NCBI GenBank assembly: GCA_016776725.1
Contig: JADHSV010000012.1
Coordinates: forward strand, 1 to 64,000
DNA: 64,000 nt
Reading direction: 5' to 3'
Origin: Rhodospirillales bacterium
GTDB lineage: Bacteria; Pseudomonadota; Alphaproteobacteria; Rhodospirillales; Shumkoniaceae
Below are positions 8,883 to 20,900 of this stretch, one piece after another. The notes below the pieces were generated by a model. The model saw only the letters and a list, made by a program, of their open reading frames with translations, was not told the DNA's origin and ran no database searches. How positions within the stretch are numbered: the first letter of the stretch is position 1; each line of letters opens with the position of its first letter. A program made the position numbers and the translations under genes.

Positions 8883-9442
8883 TGCGAATCGTCGGTGGAA
8901 CATTCAAGGGCAGACGCCTGCAAGCTCCTGATGGGCGTGACTTGCGGCCAACGGCGGACCGCGCCCGCGAAGCGGTTTTCAATATTCTGGGCCACGGTTT
9001 GGGCGTCGACCTGAACGGGCTGGTGGTGGTCGATTTCTTTGCCGGGACCGGCGCCATGGGTCTGGAGGCCCTGTCGCGGGGCGCCATACACGCCACCTTC
9101 GTCGATCAAAGCTCGGAAGCAAACCGGTTTACCCGGAAAAACACCGGCGCACTGGGGGCCGCACAAAGCTCAACAATCCTGAAGCTGGACGCGAGCGACT
9201 TGCCGCCGCCGCCGCTGGTTGCCAAAGCGCCGTGTGCGCTGGCGTTTTTCGATCCGCCCTACGGATCTGGCCTTGCCGCGCCCGCGCTGATGTCCGCCGC
9301 GAGAAAGGGGTGGATAGAAGCGGGATCGGTCTGCACCGTCGAATTTGCCGCCAAGGAAAACTTCGACGTTCCGCCCGGGTTTGATGTTCTGGACGAGCGC
9401 AAATACGGCGCGGCCCGCTTTTTCTTCCTGGAAATGGCCTAG
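8882..9442 (+). CDS. rsmD: 16S rRNA (guanine(966)-N(2))-methyltransferase
   Basis: A 186-residue protein with the RsmD beginning (MRIVGGTFKGR, LRPTADRAREAVFNIL). It has the SAM-binding motif VVDFFAGTGAMGLEALSRGA and the catalytic amino-methyltransferase motif DPPYGSG (DPPY at 124-127). It methylates G966 of 16S rRNA during 30S assembly. It is translationally coupled to the pseudouridine synthase upstream and convergent with the next gene, whose stop overlaps its 3' end. Confidence 0.95.
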   Translation: MRIVGGTFKGRRLQAPDGRDLRPTADRAREAVFNILGHGLGVDLNGLVVVDFFAGTGAMGLEALSRGAIHATFVDQSSEANRFTRKNTGALGAAQSSTILKLDASDLPPPPLVAKAPCALAFFDPPYGSGLAAPALMSAARKGWIEAGSVCTVEFAAKENFDVPPGFDVLDERKYGAARFFFLEMA

Positions 9443-10131
9443 CCTATTTTTGCGATAACGCGGTAGCGCGTGTCGTACTGGCGATGCAGTTCCGGATGCG
9501 GTGCGATGTCCCAAAACCATTCCCTGTCCGGCTCGCCCAGCGAAATTCCGTAAAGGGGGTCGATTCGTTCAATCACCTGATTGCCCGCACAAACCAGGTG
9601 TTCGACCTCGGAGATCAGGCAGGTGGTCGCGCGCACGGAGGAAAGTTGCTCCAGGTGATGCGCCATGATGGCTTGGGCAAAGCCCTCTGATTCGTCGGCA
9701 AAGCGGCGCGGAATAAACGGAAGTTGGGTTAACAGATTGGCTGATACGACAAGATCGGCATCGTTTTCGGGTAGATCGCCACCAGTCAGGTCATGGGCAA
9801 GCAGGCGCACGTTCGTGTATTTCGCGCCCGTGCGACGAACGGCAGGCATATGAAAAATGTCGATTAGAACGACGTCCTCGAAAAGCTCGGCAAGCTCGGC
9901 CAGCGGGACGTCGTACAGAAGGCCGGAGCCCAGCACCACCACCTTTTTTCGCGACGCCAAAGACTCAGCCGCCGCCAATATGGCGTTTCTGGTTTCCCGT
10001 AGATGCGGCTCCCACGCCTTTCGGCACCGCCCATAGCGTGACCGCGTACCGATGATTTCACGCAAATAACCCATTTCACGCAGATGTTTGGGACATCGCG
10101 TGGTCAGGTAAGTTAGCCACTCGGCCAGCAT
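9439..10131 (-). CDS. SAM-methyltransferase-fold-like protein of unknown function
   Basis: A 230-residue protein. Its central segment KVVVLGSGLLYDVPLAELAELF, followed by VVLIDIFHM and LLAHDLTG, resembles a Rossmann-type S-adenosylmethionine-binding core (GSG loop, acidic residue after beta-2). An Asp-rich ADLVVSANLLTQLP resembles motif IV/V. No catalytic signature is recognisable, so methyltransferase activity is only inferred. The ATG overlaps the mutL stop (TAATG), so it is the last gene of a pgi-small ORF-mutL-this gene run. Confidence 0.6.
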   Translation of the reverse strand: MLAEWLTYLTTRCPKHLREMGYLREIIGTRSRYGRCRKAWEPHLRETRNAILAAAESLASRKKVVVLGSGLLYDVPLAELAELFEDVVLIDIFHMPAVRRTGAKYTNVRLLAHDLTGGDLPENDADLVVSANLLTQLPFIPRRFADESEGFAQAIMAHHLEQLSSVRATTCLISEVEHLVCAGNQVIERIDPLYGISLGEPDREWFWDIAPHPELHRQYDTRYRVIAKIG

Positions 10132-11909
10132 TACCGGCGACCGAACAGTTTTTCGATGTCGGCGATTTTCAGCTCTACATACGTGGGGCGACCGTGGCTG
10201 CACTGTCCGGAATGCGGCGTGGCCTCCATATCGCGCAACAGCGCGTTCATTTCGGATGCGTTCAGGCGGCGGCCCGCGCGGACGCTGCCGTGGCAGGCCA
10301 TGGTCGCGCAGATATCGGCCAGCCTTTCCTTCAGCGAAACCGCTTCGTTCATCTCGCCCAAGTCATCGGCCAGGTCGCGGATCATGCCGTGGACGTCGAT
10401 TTCGCCCAACAGCGCAGGCGTCTCGCGAACGACGATGGCTCCGGGGCCGAAGGCTTCAACGGTTAGCCCCAGTTCGGCCAACTCTTCAATGCGCGCGCCG
10501 ATGCGGTTGGCGGCAGCTTCATCCAGTTCCACGACCTCGGGGATGAGCAGCCCCTGCCGGGCAACGCCGTCGCGGTCCAGCGCACCTTTGATGCGTTCCT
10601 GCACGATGCGTTCATGGGCCGCGTGCTGATCGACGATGACAATTCCGTCATCGGTTTGCGAGACGATATAGGTTTCGTGAAGCTGCCCGCGCGCCACGCC
10701 CAAAGGATAATCGGCCCCCTGCGCAGGTGCATCATCGATTTCCGGAACGCTCGCGGCAGGCAACGGCGTATAGAATGCGGCGGCGGCCTCGGCCATGCCG
10801 CGTGACGGATGAGTTGGTCGGGACTGGAAAAAACCGGGATGCGGCGGCGATATTCCTTCCGCACGGGCCGCGCCAAGGGCGGCAGAGGCGACGGTGCTGG
10901 AGGCCCGGTGTCCGGCCTCGGCCAGCGTATGTTTAAGGCCGCCGACGATCAACCCGCGCACGAGCCCGGCGTCGCGAAAGCGCACTTCGGTTTTCGCCGG
11001 ATGCACGTTCACATCCACGGATTCGGCCGGCATGTCCAGAAAAAGCGCCAGCATGGGGTGTCGATCGGATGCCAGAAAATCACGGTACGCCCCGCGAATG
11101 GCGCCATAGAACAACTTGTCGCGTACCGGGCGGCCGTTAACGAACATGAACTGCTGGGCCGCGTTGGTGCGGTTTAGAGTGGGAAGACCGATGTAGCCCG
11201 TAAGGCGCGCGCCTTCGCGCTCGGCATTCACGGGCAACGCGTTTTGTGCGAACTCGCGCCCCATGATGGCCGCCAGCCGTTCCAGCCGGGCGTCCAGAAG
11301 GTCACCTTGGGCGGCCCCGTACGTCGCCGAACGACGCCCGCCGTCCGATACCGAAAAACCGATTTCAGGATACGCCATAGCCAAACGGTTGATGGTTTCC
11401 AGCGCGTGACCGTATTCGGTGCGCTCGGTTTTCAGAAATTTCAGGCGGGCCGGTGTGGCAAAAAACAGATCGCGGATTTCCAGCCGCGTCCCTTTTGAAA
11501 GGGCTGCCGGTTTGGGGCCTGACTTGCGTCCGCCCTCGACCTCGATCATCCAGGCGCTGTCGGACCCGCGCGGGCGGCTGGTAATGCTCATGCGGCTGAC
11601 CGCCCCGATGGAAGGCAGGGCCTCGCCACGAAATCCCAGGGTATCAATGGAAATCAGATCGTCGTCGGGCAGTTTGGAGGTGGCGTGGCGTTCGATGGCC
11701 AGGGTCAGCTCATCGGCGCTCATGCCGCGCCCATCGTCCTCCACCGAAATGAACGTGCGCCCGCCATCGCGCAGCACCACATCAATGCGGCCAGCCCCTG
11801 CGTCGATGGCGTTTTCAACCAGTTCCTTCACGGCGGATGCCGGACGCTCGACCACCTCGCCCGCGGCGATGCGGTTAACGAGCGTCTCGGGTAGCATACG
11901 AATGGTCAC
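10131..11909 (-). CDS. mutL: DNA mismatch repair protein MutL
   Basis: A 592-residue protein with the GHKL ATPase motifs of Mut[35 protein letters not shown], and [15 protein letters not shown] Pro/Ala-rich linker leads to a C-terminal dimerisation domain ([36 protein letters not shown]). The QHAAHERI-type motif near position 10610 should be compared with the endonuclease motif of non-E. coli MutL proteins, though I do not see a clear DQHA-x2-E-x4-E. Start codon GTG at 11909, or ATG four codons in. Confidence 0.96.
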   Translation of the reverse strand: MTIRMLPETLVNRIAAGEVVERPASAVKELVENAIDAGAGRIDVVLRDGGRTFISVEDDGRGMSADELTLAIERHATSKLPDDDLISIDTLGFRGEALPSIGAVSRMSITSRPRGSDSAWMIEVEGGRKSGPKPAALSKGTRLEIRDLFFATPARLKFLKTERTEYGHALETINRLAMAYPEIGFSVSDGGRRSATYGAAQGDLLDARLERLAAIMGREFAQNALPVNAEREGARLTGYIGLPTLNRTNAAQQFMFVNGRPVRDKLFYGAIRGAYRDFLASDRHPMLALFLDMPAESVDVNVHPAKTEVRFRDAGLVRGLIVGGLKHTLAEAGHRASSTVASAALGAARAEGISPPHPGFFQSRPTHPSRGMAEAAAAFYTPLPAASVPEIDDAPAQGADYPLGVARGQLHETYIVSQTDDGIVIVDQHAAHERIVQERIKGALDRDGVARQGLLIPEVVELDEAAANRIGARIEELAELGLTVEAFGPGAIVVRETPALLGEIDVHGMIRDLADDLGEMNEAVSLKERLADICATMACHGSVRAGRRLNASEMNALLRDMEATPHSGQCSHGRPTYVELKIADIEKLFGRR

Positions 11910-11910
11910 G

Positions 11911-14656
<2,746 letters not shown>

Positions 14657-14657
14657 G

Positions 14658-16265
14658 ATGCTCAGACGCGCCGTTCAGATCGCATCTCTTGTTGCGTTCG
14701 CGGTGCTTCTGGGCGCGGCCATTGTTACGAATTCCGACACCACCGCGTTTGAGTGGGTGCTGGGCGCGGACCCGTCGCTCTCGCTTATGAGCGCCATCAG
14801 CGGGCGGGTATTCATGGCCGCCTTCATCCCGGCAGTCGTTCTCATGGCTTTGGGGTTTGTGGTGGGGCGCGGCTTTTGCGGCTACGTCTGCCCCATGGGA
14901 ACGTGTGTGGACGGGATCGATCATGTGATCGCCGCGAAACGTTCTACCGGCAACCGCTGGCGGAATGCCAAGTACGTGATTTTGGGTTTGATGTTGGGAG
15001 CGGCGGCGCTGGGCGTTTCGCTGGTTTATCTCGCTTCGCCCTTTTCGCTCATAGCGCGGATCTTGGGGATCGTCGTTTACCCTGTCCTGTCGGCGCTAAC
15101 CGAAGCGGGCCTGTGGGCAGTGCGCCCCGTGGCCGAACTGGCCGATTGGAACGCGGTTGTTTTCGCAAAAGTCGAAACCCCGTCGTTCGATACGCAACTG
15201 TTCCTGCTGGTTTTCTTGGGTGGGCTGGTGGCGGCGGCGCGCGTGGCCCCACGGTTCTGGTGCGCCAACCTTTGCCCGGCGGGGGCCATGCTGGCGCTGA
15301 CGTCGTGGCGGCCCGTGGTGCGCAGGCGGGTGTCGCAAGCCTGCGGCGGCTGCGCCAAGTGCGCCGACGTATGCCCCATGGGCGCCATCGATCCCGACGA
15401 TCAATTCGTCACCCGGCACGACGAATGCATCCTGTGCCGAACCTGCCAGAGCGTCTGCCCCAAGGGCGCGGTATCGTTTCTGCCATCGCCCGAAGAGGTT
15501 GCCCCGCCCGAGAGCGCGGGGATCATTGTGGGCCGACGGCAATTCGTGTTGGGCGGCTTGGCGGGGTTGGGGACGGCGGGGACTACCCTCGTCAAAGCCG
15601 AAGAACACCGCCTGCGCCCGCCCGGTGCGGTGCCGGAAGCCGATTTTCTGGCCCGCTGTGTGCGTTGCGCGGCGTGTGTGGCGGTGTGTCCGCAAAACGC
15701 CTTGCAGCCGCTGTATGACGCAACCGGGATGAGCGGCCTGTTCAGCCCCGGCTTGGTTCCGGCGGGCGGCTATTGCGATCCCGAGTGTTCGCGCTGCGGG
15801 GCCGTATGCCCCACCGAGGCGATCGTGGAGTTGACGGGCGAGGAGCGCCTGTGGGCCAAGACCGGCACGGCGGAAATCGTCCGCGAAGACTGCCTGGCCT
15901 GGGAAAACAAAGAAAAATGCATGGTGTGCGACGAGGTTTGCCCCTTCGACGCCGTGGTTTTCAAGATTGAACCGGACCATCCCGTCACCGTTCCGCATGT
16001 GGAAGAAAACAAATGCGTCGGCTGCGGCTATTGCGAAAACGCCTGCCCGGTCAAACGCCCCGCCGCCATCCGGGTCGCGCCGAAAAACGCCGTGCGCCTG
16101 ATGGCCGGATCATACGTGGCCGAGGGACGCAAGCGCGGCCTCGACATCGCCCTGGACGCCACACCGCCCCTACCGGGCCAGAATGGCGTGGAAACCACCA
16201 ACGATAAATCCGATACCGGCCCCGCACCCGGCTTTGACGCCCCGGCCCCGGGCTTTTCCCCCTAG
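14658..16265 (+). CDS. Membrane-bound polyferredoxin, NapH/NapG-like 4Fe-4S protein
   Basis: About 535 residues. The N-terminal half has several transmembrane segments and a NapH/CcoG-type motif, GFCGYVCPMGTC (C74, C78, C83), then WCANLCPAGAML. After these come cluster motifs CGGCAKCADVCP and CILCRTCQSVCP, a second Tat/hydrophobic-like region (GRRQFVLGGLAGLGTAG), and a NapG-like series: CVRCAACVAVCP, CDPECSRCGAVCP, CMVCDEVCPFDA and CVGCGYCENACP. It thus looks like a fusion of NapH-type and NapG-type proteins that could pass electrons from quinols across the membrane. ATG directly follows the DUF362 stop, so the pair is an operon. No nap reductase is present. Confidence 0.85.
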   Translation: MLRRAVQIASLVAFAVLLGAAIVTNSDTTAFEWVLGADPSLSLMSAISGRVFMAAFIPAVVLMALGFVVGRGFCGYVCPMGTCVDGIDHVIAAKRSTGNRWRNAKYVILGLMLGAAALGVSLVYLASPFSLIARILGIVVYPVLSALTEAGLWAVRPVAELADWNAVVFAKVETPSFDTQLFLLVFLGGLVAAARVAPRFWCANLCPAGAMLALTSWRPVVRRRVSQACGGCAKCADVCPMGAIDPDDQFVTRHDECILCRTCQSVCPKGAVSFLPSPEEVAPPESAGIIVGRRQFVLGGLAGLGTAGTTLVKAEEHRLRPPGAVPEADFLARCVRCAACVAVCPQNALQPLYDATGMSGLFSPGLVPAGGYCDPECSRCGAVCPTEAIVELTGEERLWAKTGTAEIVREDCLAWENKEKCMVCDEVCPFDAVVFKIEPDHPVTVPHVEENKCVGCGYCENACPVKRPAAIRVAPKNAVRLMAGSYVAEGRKRGLDIALDATPPLPGQNGVETTNDKSDTGPAPGFDAPAPGFSP

Positions 16266-16486
16266 CACCGTACCGCCGACACCACCCCCGCCATAGAAAT
16301 TCTTGAATAATAGGAATTTACACGCGACACGAGCAAATATTTCCTGTATAGGTTAAAATAGCGAAAGGGACAAGTGCGCCCGCATCGGAGACTCTCCACA
16401 TCATTCGGCCTGCTTTCCAGCGGTTTCGCGCGCGAAATCCGTTGGGGGTTTGCCGTCAAATTAACCTGAAACTGAAGGAATGGAAA

Positions 16487-17017
16487 ATGACCGACGACAC
16501 CATTCCCGAATACATAACTGATCTGATCACCAGCGATGCGGCCTTGGGCGCGTTCAAGGAAAATCAGCGCGAGGCCGCTTCCAGTACCGCCCCGTCCAGG
16601 GCCGCAGACGTATACAATCTGCTGGCCGCCATGCTGGACGTTCCCGAACCGGCCCGCATGAACACGCCCATCGGTGACATCCCGTTGCAGTCTGACTGGC
16701 TGCACAAGGACGATATCCATGCCCTCATGCGCACCCCCGACGATCAGACCGACAATCTGCCCAACTCCCAACCCTCGCTTTCCATCACCGGTCCGGTTCA
16801 GGCTGCGCTGGGTAAGGTGGGGTATGTGGGCGATCCTGAGGCCATTGTCGCGAGTTACACCACCGCGCTCGGCCTGGGCCTGAACCGCCTGAGTGCCGAA
16901 GAAATGAAGCGCCTGGACGAAGCCATCACACCCGACGCAGCATTCCTCATGACCAAAGCCTTCGGCCCCCAAATGGGCGCCCTGCTGGGGCCCCTGATCG
17001 CCGGGGATGAAAGCTAG
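16487..17017 (+). CDS. Hypothetical protein
   Basis: A 176-residue, acidic soluble protein with no recognised domain, signal peptide or membrane segment. The start ATG has a good ribosome-binding site (GAAGGAA). The sequence is Asp/Pro/Ala-rich, with a C-terminal stretch MTKAFGPQMGALLGPLIAG. It lies downstream of the polyferredoxin gene after a 221-base gap that holds no gene I can support. It is convergent with the M16 peptidase pair. Confidence 0.6.
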   Translation: MTDDTIPEYITDLITSDAALGAFKENQREAASSTAPSRAADVYNLLAAMLDVPEPARMNTPIGDIPLQSDWLHKDDIHALMRTPDDQTDNLPNSQPSLSITGPVQAALGKVGYVGDPEAIVASYTTALGLGLNRLSAEEMKRLDEAITPDAAFLMTKAFGPQMGALLGPLIAGDES

Positions 17018-17026
17018 GGGGGTGAA

Positions 17027-18358
17027 TTAGAGCCCGTTCGGTTGGCCGACCACGACGAAGGTCAGGCCGTTCGGGTCCAGAAGGTCGCGGGCGACGCGGC
17101 GGACGTCGTCCAGGGTTACGGCGTCGATAAAGGCGTTGCGCCGATCGAGATAATCGATCCCCAGATCGTCCAACTGCATGGCCACCAGAACGGCGGCGAT
17201 GCGAGCGCTTGAGGAAAAGCGCAAGGCGAAAGAACCGGTCAGGAACTGCCGGGCGTCGGTCAGTTCCTCGGCAGTCGGGCCGCTGTCGGCCATGCGTTTC
17301 CATTGGGCGCGCACGATTTCAACAGTCTTGGCGGCGGCCTCGTTGCGCGTTCCCGACCCGCCGAAGATAAGCCCGGCGAAATCCATGGGATAGAGTGCGG
17401 CGTAAACGGAATAGGCCAGCCCGCGTTTTTCTCGGACCTCGTTATACAGACGCGAAGTAAACCCGCCGCCACCCAGAATATGATTAAGCACATAGGCGGC
17501 GTAATAGTCGGCGTTGTCGCGTTTTACGCCCCGCTGACCGAATACGATGGCGCTTTGAGGCGTGGGTTTCCGGATCACCTCAGTGGTACCTGTTCGCGCC
17601 GGTTTTGCCTCCGCCACCCGCCAGTCAGTTCCTTTGGCGGGCAGGGCGCCGAACACGTTATCCAGCGATGTCGCCAATCGGGTGGGCGAAATATCGCCGA
17701 CCACGCCGATGGCCAGACCTTCGCGCGCCAGCCGCCGGGCCACGAACCCGCGCAGGTCGTCGGCCGAAATGGCGGCCACGGCCTCTTTAGATCCTGAAAC
17801 GGGCCGTCCATAGGGGTGATCGGGAAACAACGTCGCAAACAGTTTGCGCCGGGCGATCATGTCCGGGTCTTCGGCCTCGCGCCGAAGGGTGGCCAGTATC
17901 TGGCTGCGAAGGCGTTCTACCGGTTCTGCGTCGAAACGCGGCACGGTCAGGGATTTGGTCAGCAAATCGAACGCCGTGTCGCGGTTGACCGTTAATGTGC
18001 GCAGACGTCCGCCGAAGGTATCGCGTCCGGCGTCAAAGCGCAGGGTAATTGCGAGGTCCTCGAGGCGTTGCTGAAAGGCCTGACTGTCCAGCGGCCCGGC
18101 GCCCTCGTCCAACAGTCCCGACACCAGATTGGCCAGCCCCTGCTTACCCGCCGGGTCAAGATTGGCCCCGCCGCGAAAAGCGAATCGCATGGCGATGATG
18201 GGGTTGGTGTGATCTTCGATCAGCCACGCCTCGATGCCGCCGGGGCTGACGACCCGCTGAACCTCAAGCGCCGTGGCCCCGTGCGGACGTCCCAGCAAAA
18301 AAATGCAGAAAAATGCCAGAAAAACAGCCATGGATATGGTCTTGTTCAATATACCCAT
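17027..18358 (-). CDS. M16 family peptidase-like protein, non-catalytic (zinc motif absent)
   Basis: A 443-residue M16 (pitrilysin) family protein with a signal peptide. Where active members have HxxEH, this one reads GKQGLANLVSGLL, so the zinc site is missing. It keeps the Arg-Tyr-type C-terminal features (GGGFTSRLYNEVREKRGLAYSV). It probably forms a heterodimer with the upstream catalytic paralogue, as in bacterial and mitochondrial processing peptidase pairs. Its ATG shares one base with the upstream TGA (TGATG). Confidence 0.88.
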   Translation of the reverse strand: MGILNKTISMAVFLAFFCIFLLGRPHGATALEVQRVVSPGGIEAWLIEDHTNPIIAMRFAFRGGANLDPAGKQGLANLVSGLLDEGAGPLDSQAFQQRLEDLAITLRFDAGRDTFGGRLRTLTVNRDTAFDLLTKSLTVPRFDAEPVERLRSQILATLRREAEDPDMIARRKLFATLFPDHPYGRPVSGSKEAVAAISADDLRGFVARRLAREGLAIGVVGDISPTRLATSLDNVFGALPAKGTDWRVAEAKPARTGTTEVIRKPTPQSAIVFGQRGVKRDNADYYAAYVLNHILGGGGFTSRLYNEVREKRGLAYSVYAALYPMDFAGLIFGGSGTRNEAAAKTVEIVRAQWKRMADSGPTAEELTDARQFLTGSFALRFSSSARIAAVLVAMQLDDLGIDYLDRRNAFIDAVTLDDVRRVARDLLDPNGLTFVVVGQPNGL

Positions 18359-19725
18359 CACATATTTTCCTCGGTTGGCAAAAGCCGCGCCGTCACCGAC
18401 GATCCTTCGACCATCACGGCCGCGAAGGCCGATTCGACAGCAGGGCGCGACACCGCCTCAATGCGTTCGGGCCAGCTTTCCACATCCTCGACCCTGCGCC
18501 CGGAAGCTAGCGCCGAACCCAAAGATCGCGCACCCGCGCGCAGGGAATCGCGAGCATAAACGGCTTGTGCCTGAATGCGTGCCTTGGCCCGCGCCACTTC
18601 ATCATCGGTCACGCCGGACGTGCGGATTTTCTCCAATACGTCCTCGACCGCGGCTTCGATCTGATCGATGCCGACGCCCGACCGCGGGCTGGCGAAAATG
18701 CCGAAGCGCGCTGGCCCCAGACCGCGTCCGCCATAGAACGAACCCGCCGATACCGCGAGTTTTTGTTTTACCACGAGGTTCGCATAAAGCCTGCTGGTTG
18801 CCCCGCCACCAAGAATATCGCTGAGAACTTCCAGCGGGTAGACATGCTCGGATGCACCAAAAAAATGGCTGGGCGCCAGAAAAACGCGGCTCCATGAAGG
18901 TTGCCGGACCCGTTCGTCGCGAAGTTCCACCTGACGGGCGGCGCGCTGCGGCGGCTCCGTGGGGCGTTCGCGGGTCAGTTTTGGTCCACGCGGGATGACG
19001 CCGTAATACTTTTCCGCCAACGGGCGCAGTTCGGCCGCCGTGATATCGCCCGCCACGACCAGGATCGCGTTATTGGGCGCGTACCAGCGTTTGTAAAACT
19101 GCGTGATGTCTTCCATGGAGAGGGCGCGAATTTCGTGCTCCCATCCAATAACCGGCCGCCGGTAAGGATGGTTCATAAATAACGCCGCGCCCACATGCTC
19201 TTGCAGGATCGATGCGGGGTCGCTTTCAACACGCTGGCTGCGTTCTTCCAGAATGACGCGCCGCTCCGGCTCGACCTGCTCGGGCGTCAGCACCAGATTG
19301 GTCATGCGGTCGGCTTCCATTTCCATAACGATTTTAAGCCGGTCCTTGGCGACCGTCTGGAAATACGCGGTATAGTCGGTCGAGGTAAATGCGTTTTCCC
19401 GGCCACCGTTGCGCGCGACCGTTTGCGAAAAAAGGCCGTCGGGGAATTTGGGCGTACCCTTGAACATCAGATGTTCAAAAAAATGAGCAATCCCCGATTT
19501 GCCAGGCGCTTCGTCGGCCGCGCCCACTTTGTACCAAACCATATGAACGACAACCGGAACCCGGTGATTGGAAACCACAACCACCTGCATCCCGTTGGCC
19601 AGGGTGAAGGTTTCGGGATTGAAAACGGCGCCCGAACCAGGGTTGGGATAGGCCGCGAAAAACAGAAAAACGGCTGCAAACGCAGCCGCGTGATGCTTCA
19701 ACCTGCCAACCAGCGCTGTTTTCAT
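18358..19725 (-). CDS. M16 family zinc peptidase, catalytic subunit
   Basis: A 455-residue secreted M16 peptidase. A hydrophobic N-terminal segment is followed by the inverted zinc motif H81-F-F-E84-H85 in GKSGIAHFFEHLMFKGT; the distal Glu lies in the helix VEPERRVILEERSQR. The C-terminal M16 domain carries GGGATSRLYANLVVKQKLAVS. It is likely a periplasmic oligopeptidase or processing protease working with the downstream inactive paralogue. It heads a two-gene operon. Confidence 0.92.
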   Translation of the reverse strand: MKTALVGRLKHHAAAFAAVFLFFAAYPNPGSGAVFNPETFTLANGMQVVVVSNHRVPVVVHMVWYKVGAADEAPGKSGIAHFFEHLMFKGTPKFPDGLFSQTVARNGGRENAFTSTDYTAYFQTVAKDRLKIVMEMEADRMTNLVLTPEQVEPERRVILEERSQRVESDPASILQEHVGAALFMNHPYRRPVIGWEHEIRALSMEDITQFYKRWYAPNNAILVVAGDITAAELRPLAEKYYGVIPRGPKLTRERPTEPPQRAARQVELRDERVRQPSWSRVFLAPSHFFGASEHVYPLEVLSDILGGGATSRLYANLVVKQKLAVSAGSFYGGRGLGPARFGIFASPRSGVGIDQIEAAVEDVLEKIRTSGVTDDEVARAKARIQAQAVYARDSLRAGARSLGSALASGRRVEDVESWPERIEAVSRPAVESAFAAVMVEGSSVTARLLPTEENM

Positions 19726-19815
19726 CAGCTCCCCATCCGGGTTCTCACATGGTTATGAATTGCCTGATTGATATGGGGAAAGCAAGAACCGGGCGCAACA
19801 ACCGAGCCTGCTCGA

Positions 19816-20388
19816 TCAGAAAATATCCTTGAACAGGCTGCGCTCCGTTCCCCGCGAGATCGTTGGGATTTCGCCTTCATTCAGCGGCGTACCCATTGCC
19901 TTGGCGTCCTGAATGCGTTTGGCTTCCTTAGCCGGATCGACCACCACATCCGTCGGGTCGGCATTCTTCCAAAACAGAATGGCGTCCGTGAAATCTTTTC
20001 CTTCCTCGGCCAGAAGCGAGGATTCCCGATTGATCAATACGCGGATATCCGGGTCCGTTTGCTGTGCCCCGGCATCCTTAAGCAGCGCCTGAACGCCGCC
20101 ACCGCCGAGCGCGGCAACCTGCTTGGTGGGCTGACTACGCTGCTTCCCACCGGATAAGGCTTCGCGGGCCTGATCGCTGGGCATGACCCGTTGCGGACGG
20201 CTGGTGCCCGGCTCGGGTGGCCGCAACGCATAGTCCGGCGGCAGGCTCAACGGTGCGCGCGAATAGACCGCGAACTCGTCGGGAATATTTTTGTTAAGGC
20301 CCAACATGCTTTTCGTTTCCGAGCAACCGCCCAGCATGAAACTTGCGCCGATAACAACCGTTAGCCAAATAGCCCGTTTCATCGTCAA
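19816..20388 (-). CDS. DUF3035 lipoprotein, BamF-type outer-membrane assembly subunit
   Basis: A 190-residue lipoprotein: signal peptide with lipobox LGGC (C22), then the DUF3035 sequence (NIPDEFAVYSRAPLSLPPDY, RPPEPGTSRP). This alphaproteobacterial family includes BamF, an accessory subunit of the BAM outer-membrane protein assembly complex. Its neighbours lspA, which matures lipoproteins, and ileS fit that envelope role. The start overlaps the end of lspA, so ileS-lspA-this gene are one operon. No terminator was seen in the 90 bases after it. Confidence 0.82.
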   Translation of the reverse strand: MTMKRAIWLTVVIGASFMLGGCSETKSMLGLNKNIPDEFAVYSRAPLSLPPDYALRPPEPGTSRPQRVMPSDQAREALSGGKQRSQPTKQVAALGGGGVQALLKDAGAQQTDPDIRVLINRESSLLAEEGKDFTDAILFWKNADPTDVVVDPAKEAKRIQDAKAMGTPLNEGEIPTISRGTERSLFKDIF

Positions 20389-20897
20389 TCTTCCGTTATC
20401 TCAGGCGTCTTATTATTATTCTTTTCCGGCCCCGAGAACAAGGCATCCAGTACCAGAAGGCCAGCACCTATGGTGATCCCGGAATCTGCCACATTGAACG
20501 CCGGCCAGTGGTAACCCGCAATATGGAAGTCCAGAAAATCGGCAACCGCGCCGAATCGCAGCCGGTCGACAACGTTGCCTATGGCCCCGCCGATCACCAT
20601 GCCGATGGCGATCACCACCAACTGTCGTTCCGCCTTGCGTAACCATACGGCCAAGGCCACAACAATTATCAGCGCGATGGCGCTTAAAATCCAGACGTTA
20701 TAAGGGCTATCCTGATTAAACAGTCCGAAACTCACACCCCGGTTCCAGCCCATGACCAAATTGAAAAAGGGCGTCACGGGGGTTATCCGTGGTGGGTTCA
20801 TGACGCTTTCCACAATCCACCACTTTGTGGCCTGATCCAGTCCGAAGATCAGAAGTGCCACACCCAACCCTTTTCGCATGACGTTTGTCGGCGCCAT
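20385..20897 (-). CDS. lspA: Lipoprotein signal peptidase II
   Basis: A 170-residue inner-membrane aspartyl protease with four predicted transmembrane helices. The conserved segments are DQATKWW, WNRGVSFGLF, GNVVDRLRFGAVADFLDFH (catalytic D120) and FNVADSGI (catalytic D138). It cleaves prolipoproteins before the lipidated Cys. It sits between ileS (3 bases upstream) and the BamF-type lipoprotein gene, which overlaps its end. Confidence 0.96.
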   Translation of the reverse strand: MAPTNVMRKGLGVALLIFGLDQATKWWIVESVMNPPRITPVTPFFNLVMGWNRGVSFGLFNQDSPYNVWILSAIALIIVVALAVWLRKAERQLVVIAIGMVIGGAIGNVVDRLRFGAVADFLDFHIAGYHWPAFNVADSGITIGAGLLVLDALFSGPEKNNNKTPEITED

Positions 20898-20900
20898 AGG

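Noticed and set aside
14753-15718. Forward frame of 321 codons and a reverse frame of 300 codons inside the polyferredoxin gene
   Set aside because: Both are out-of-frame shadows of the Cys-rich gene, with Arg/Gly-rich chance composition.
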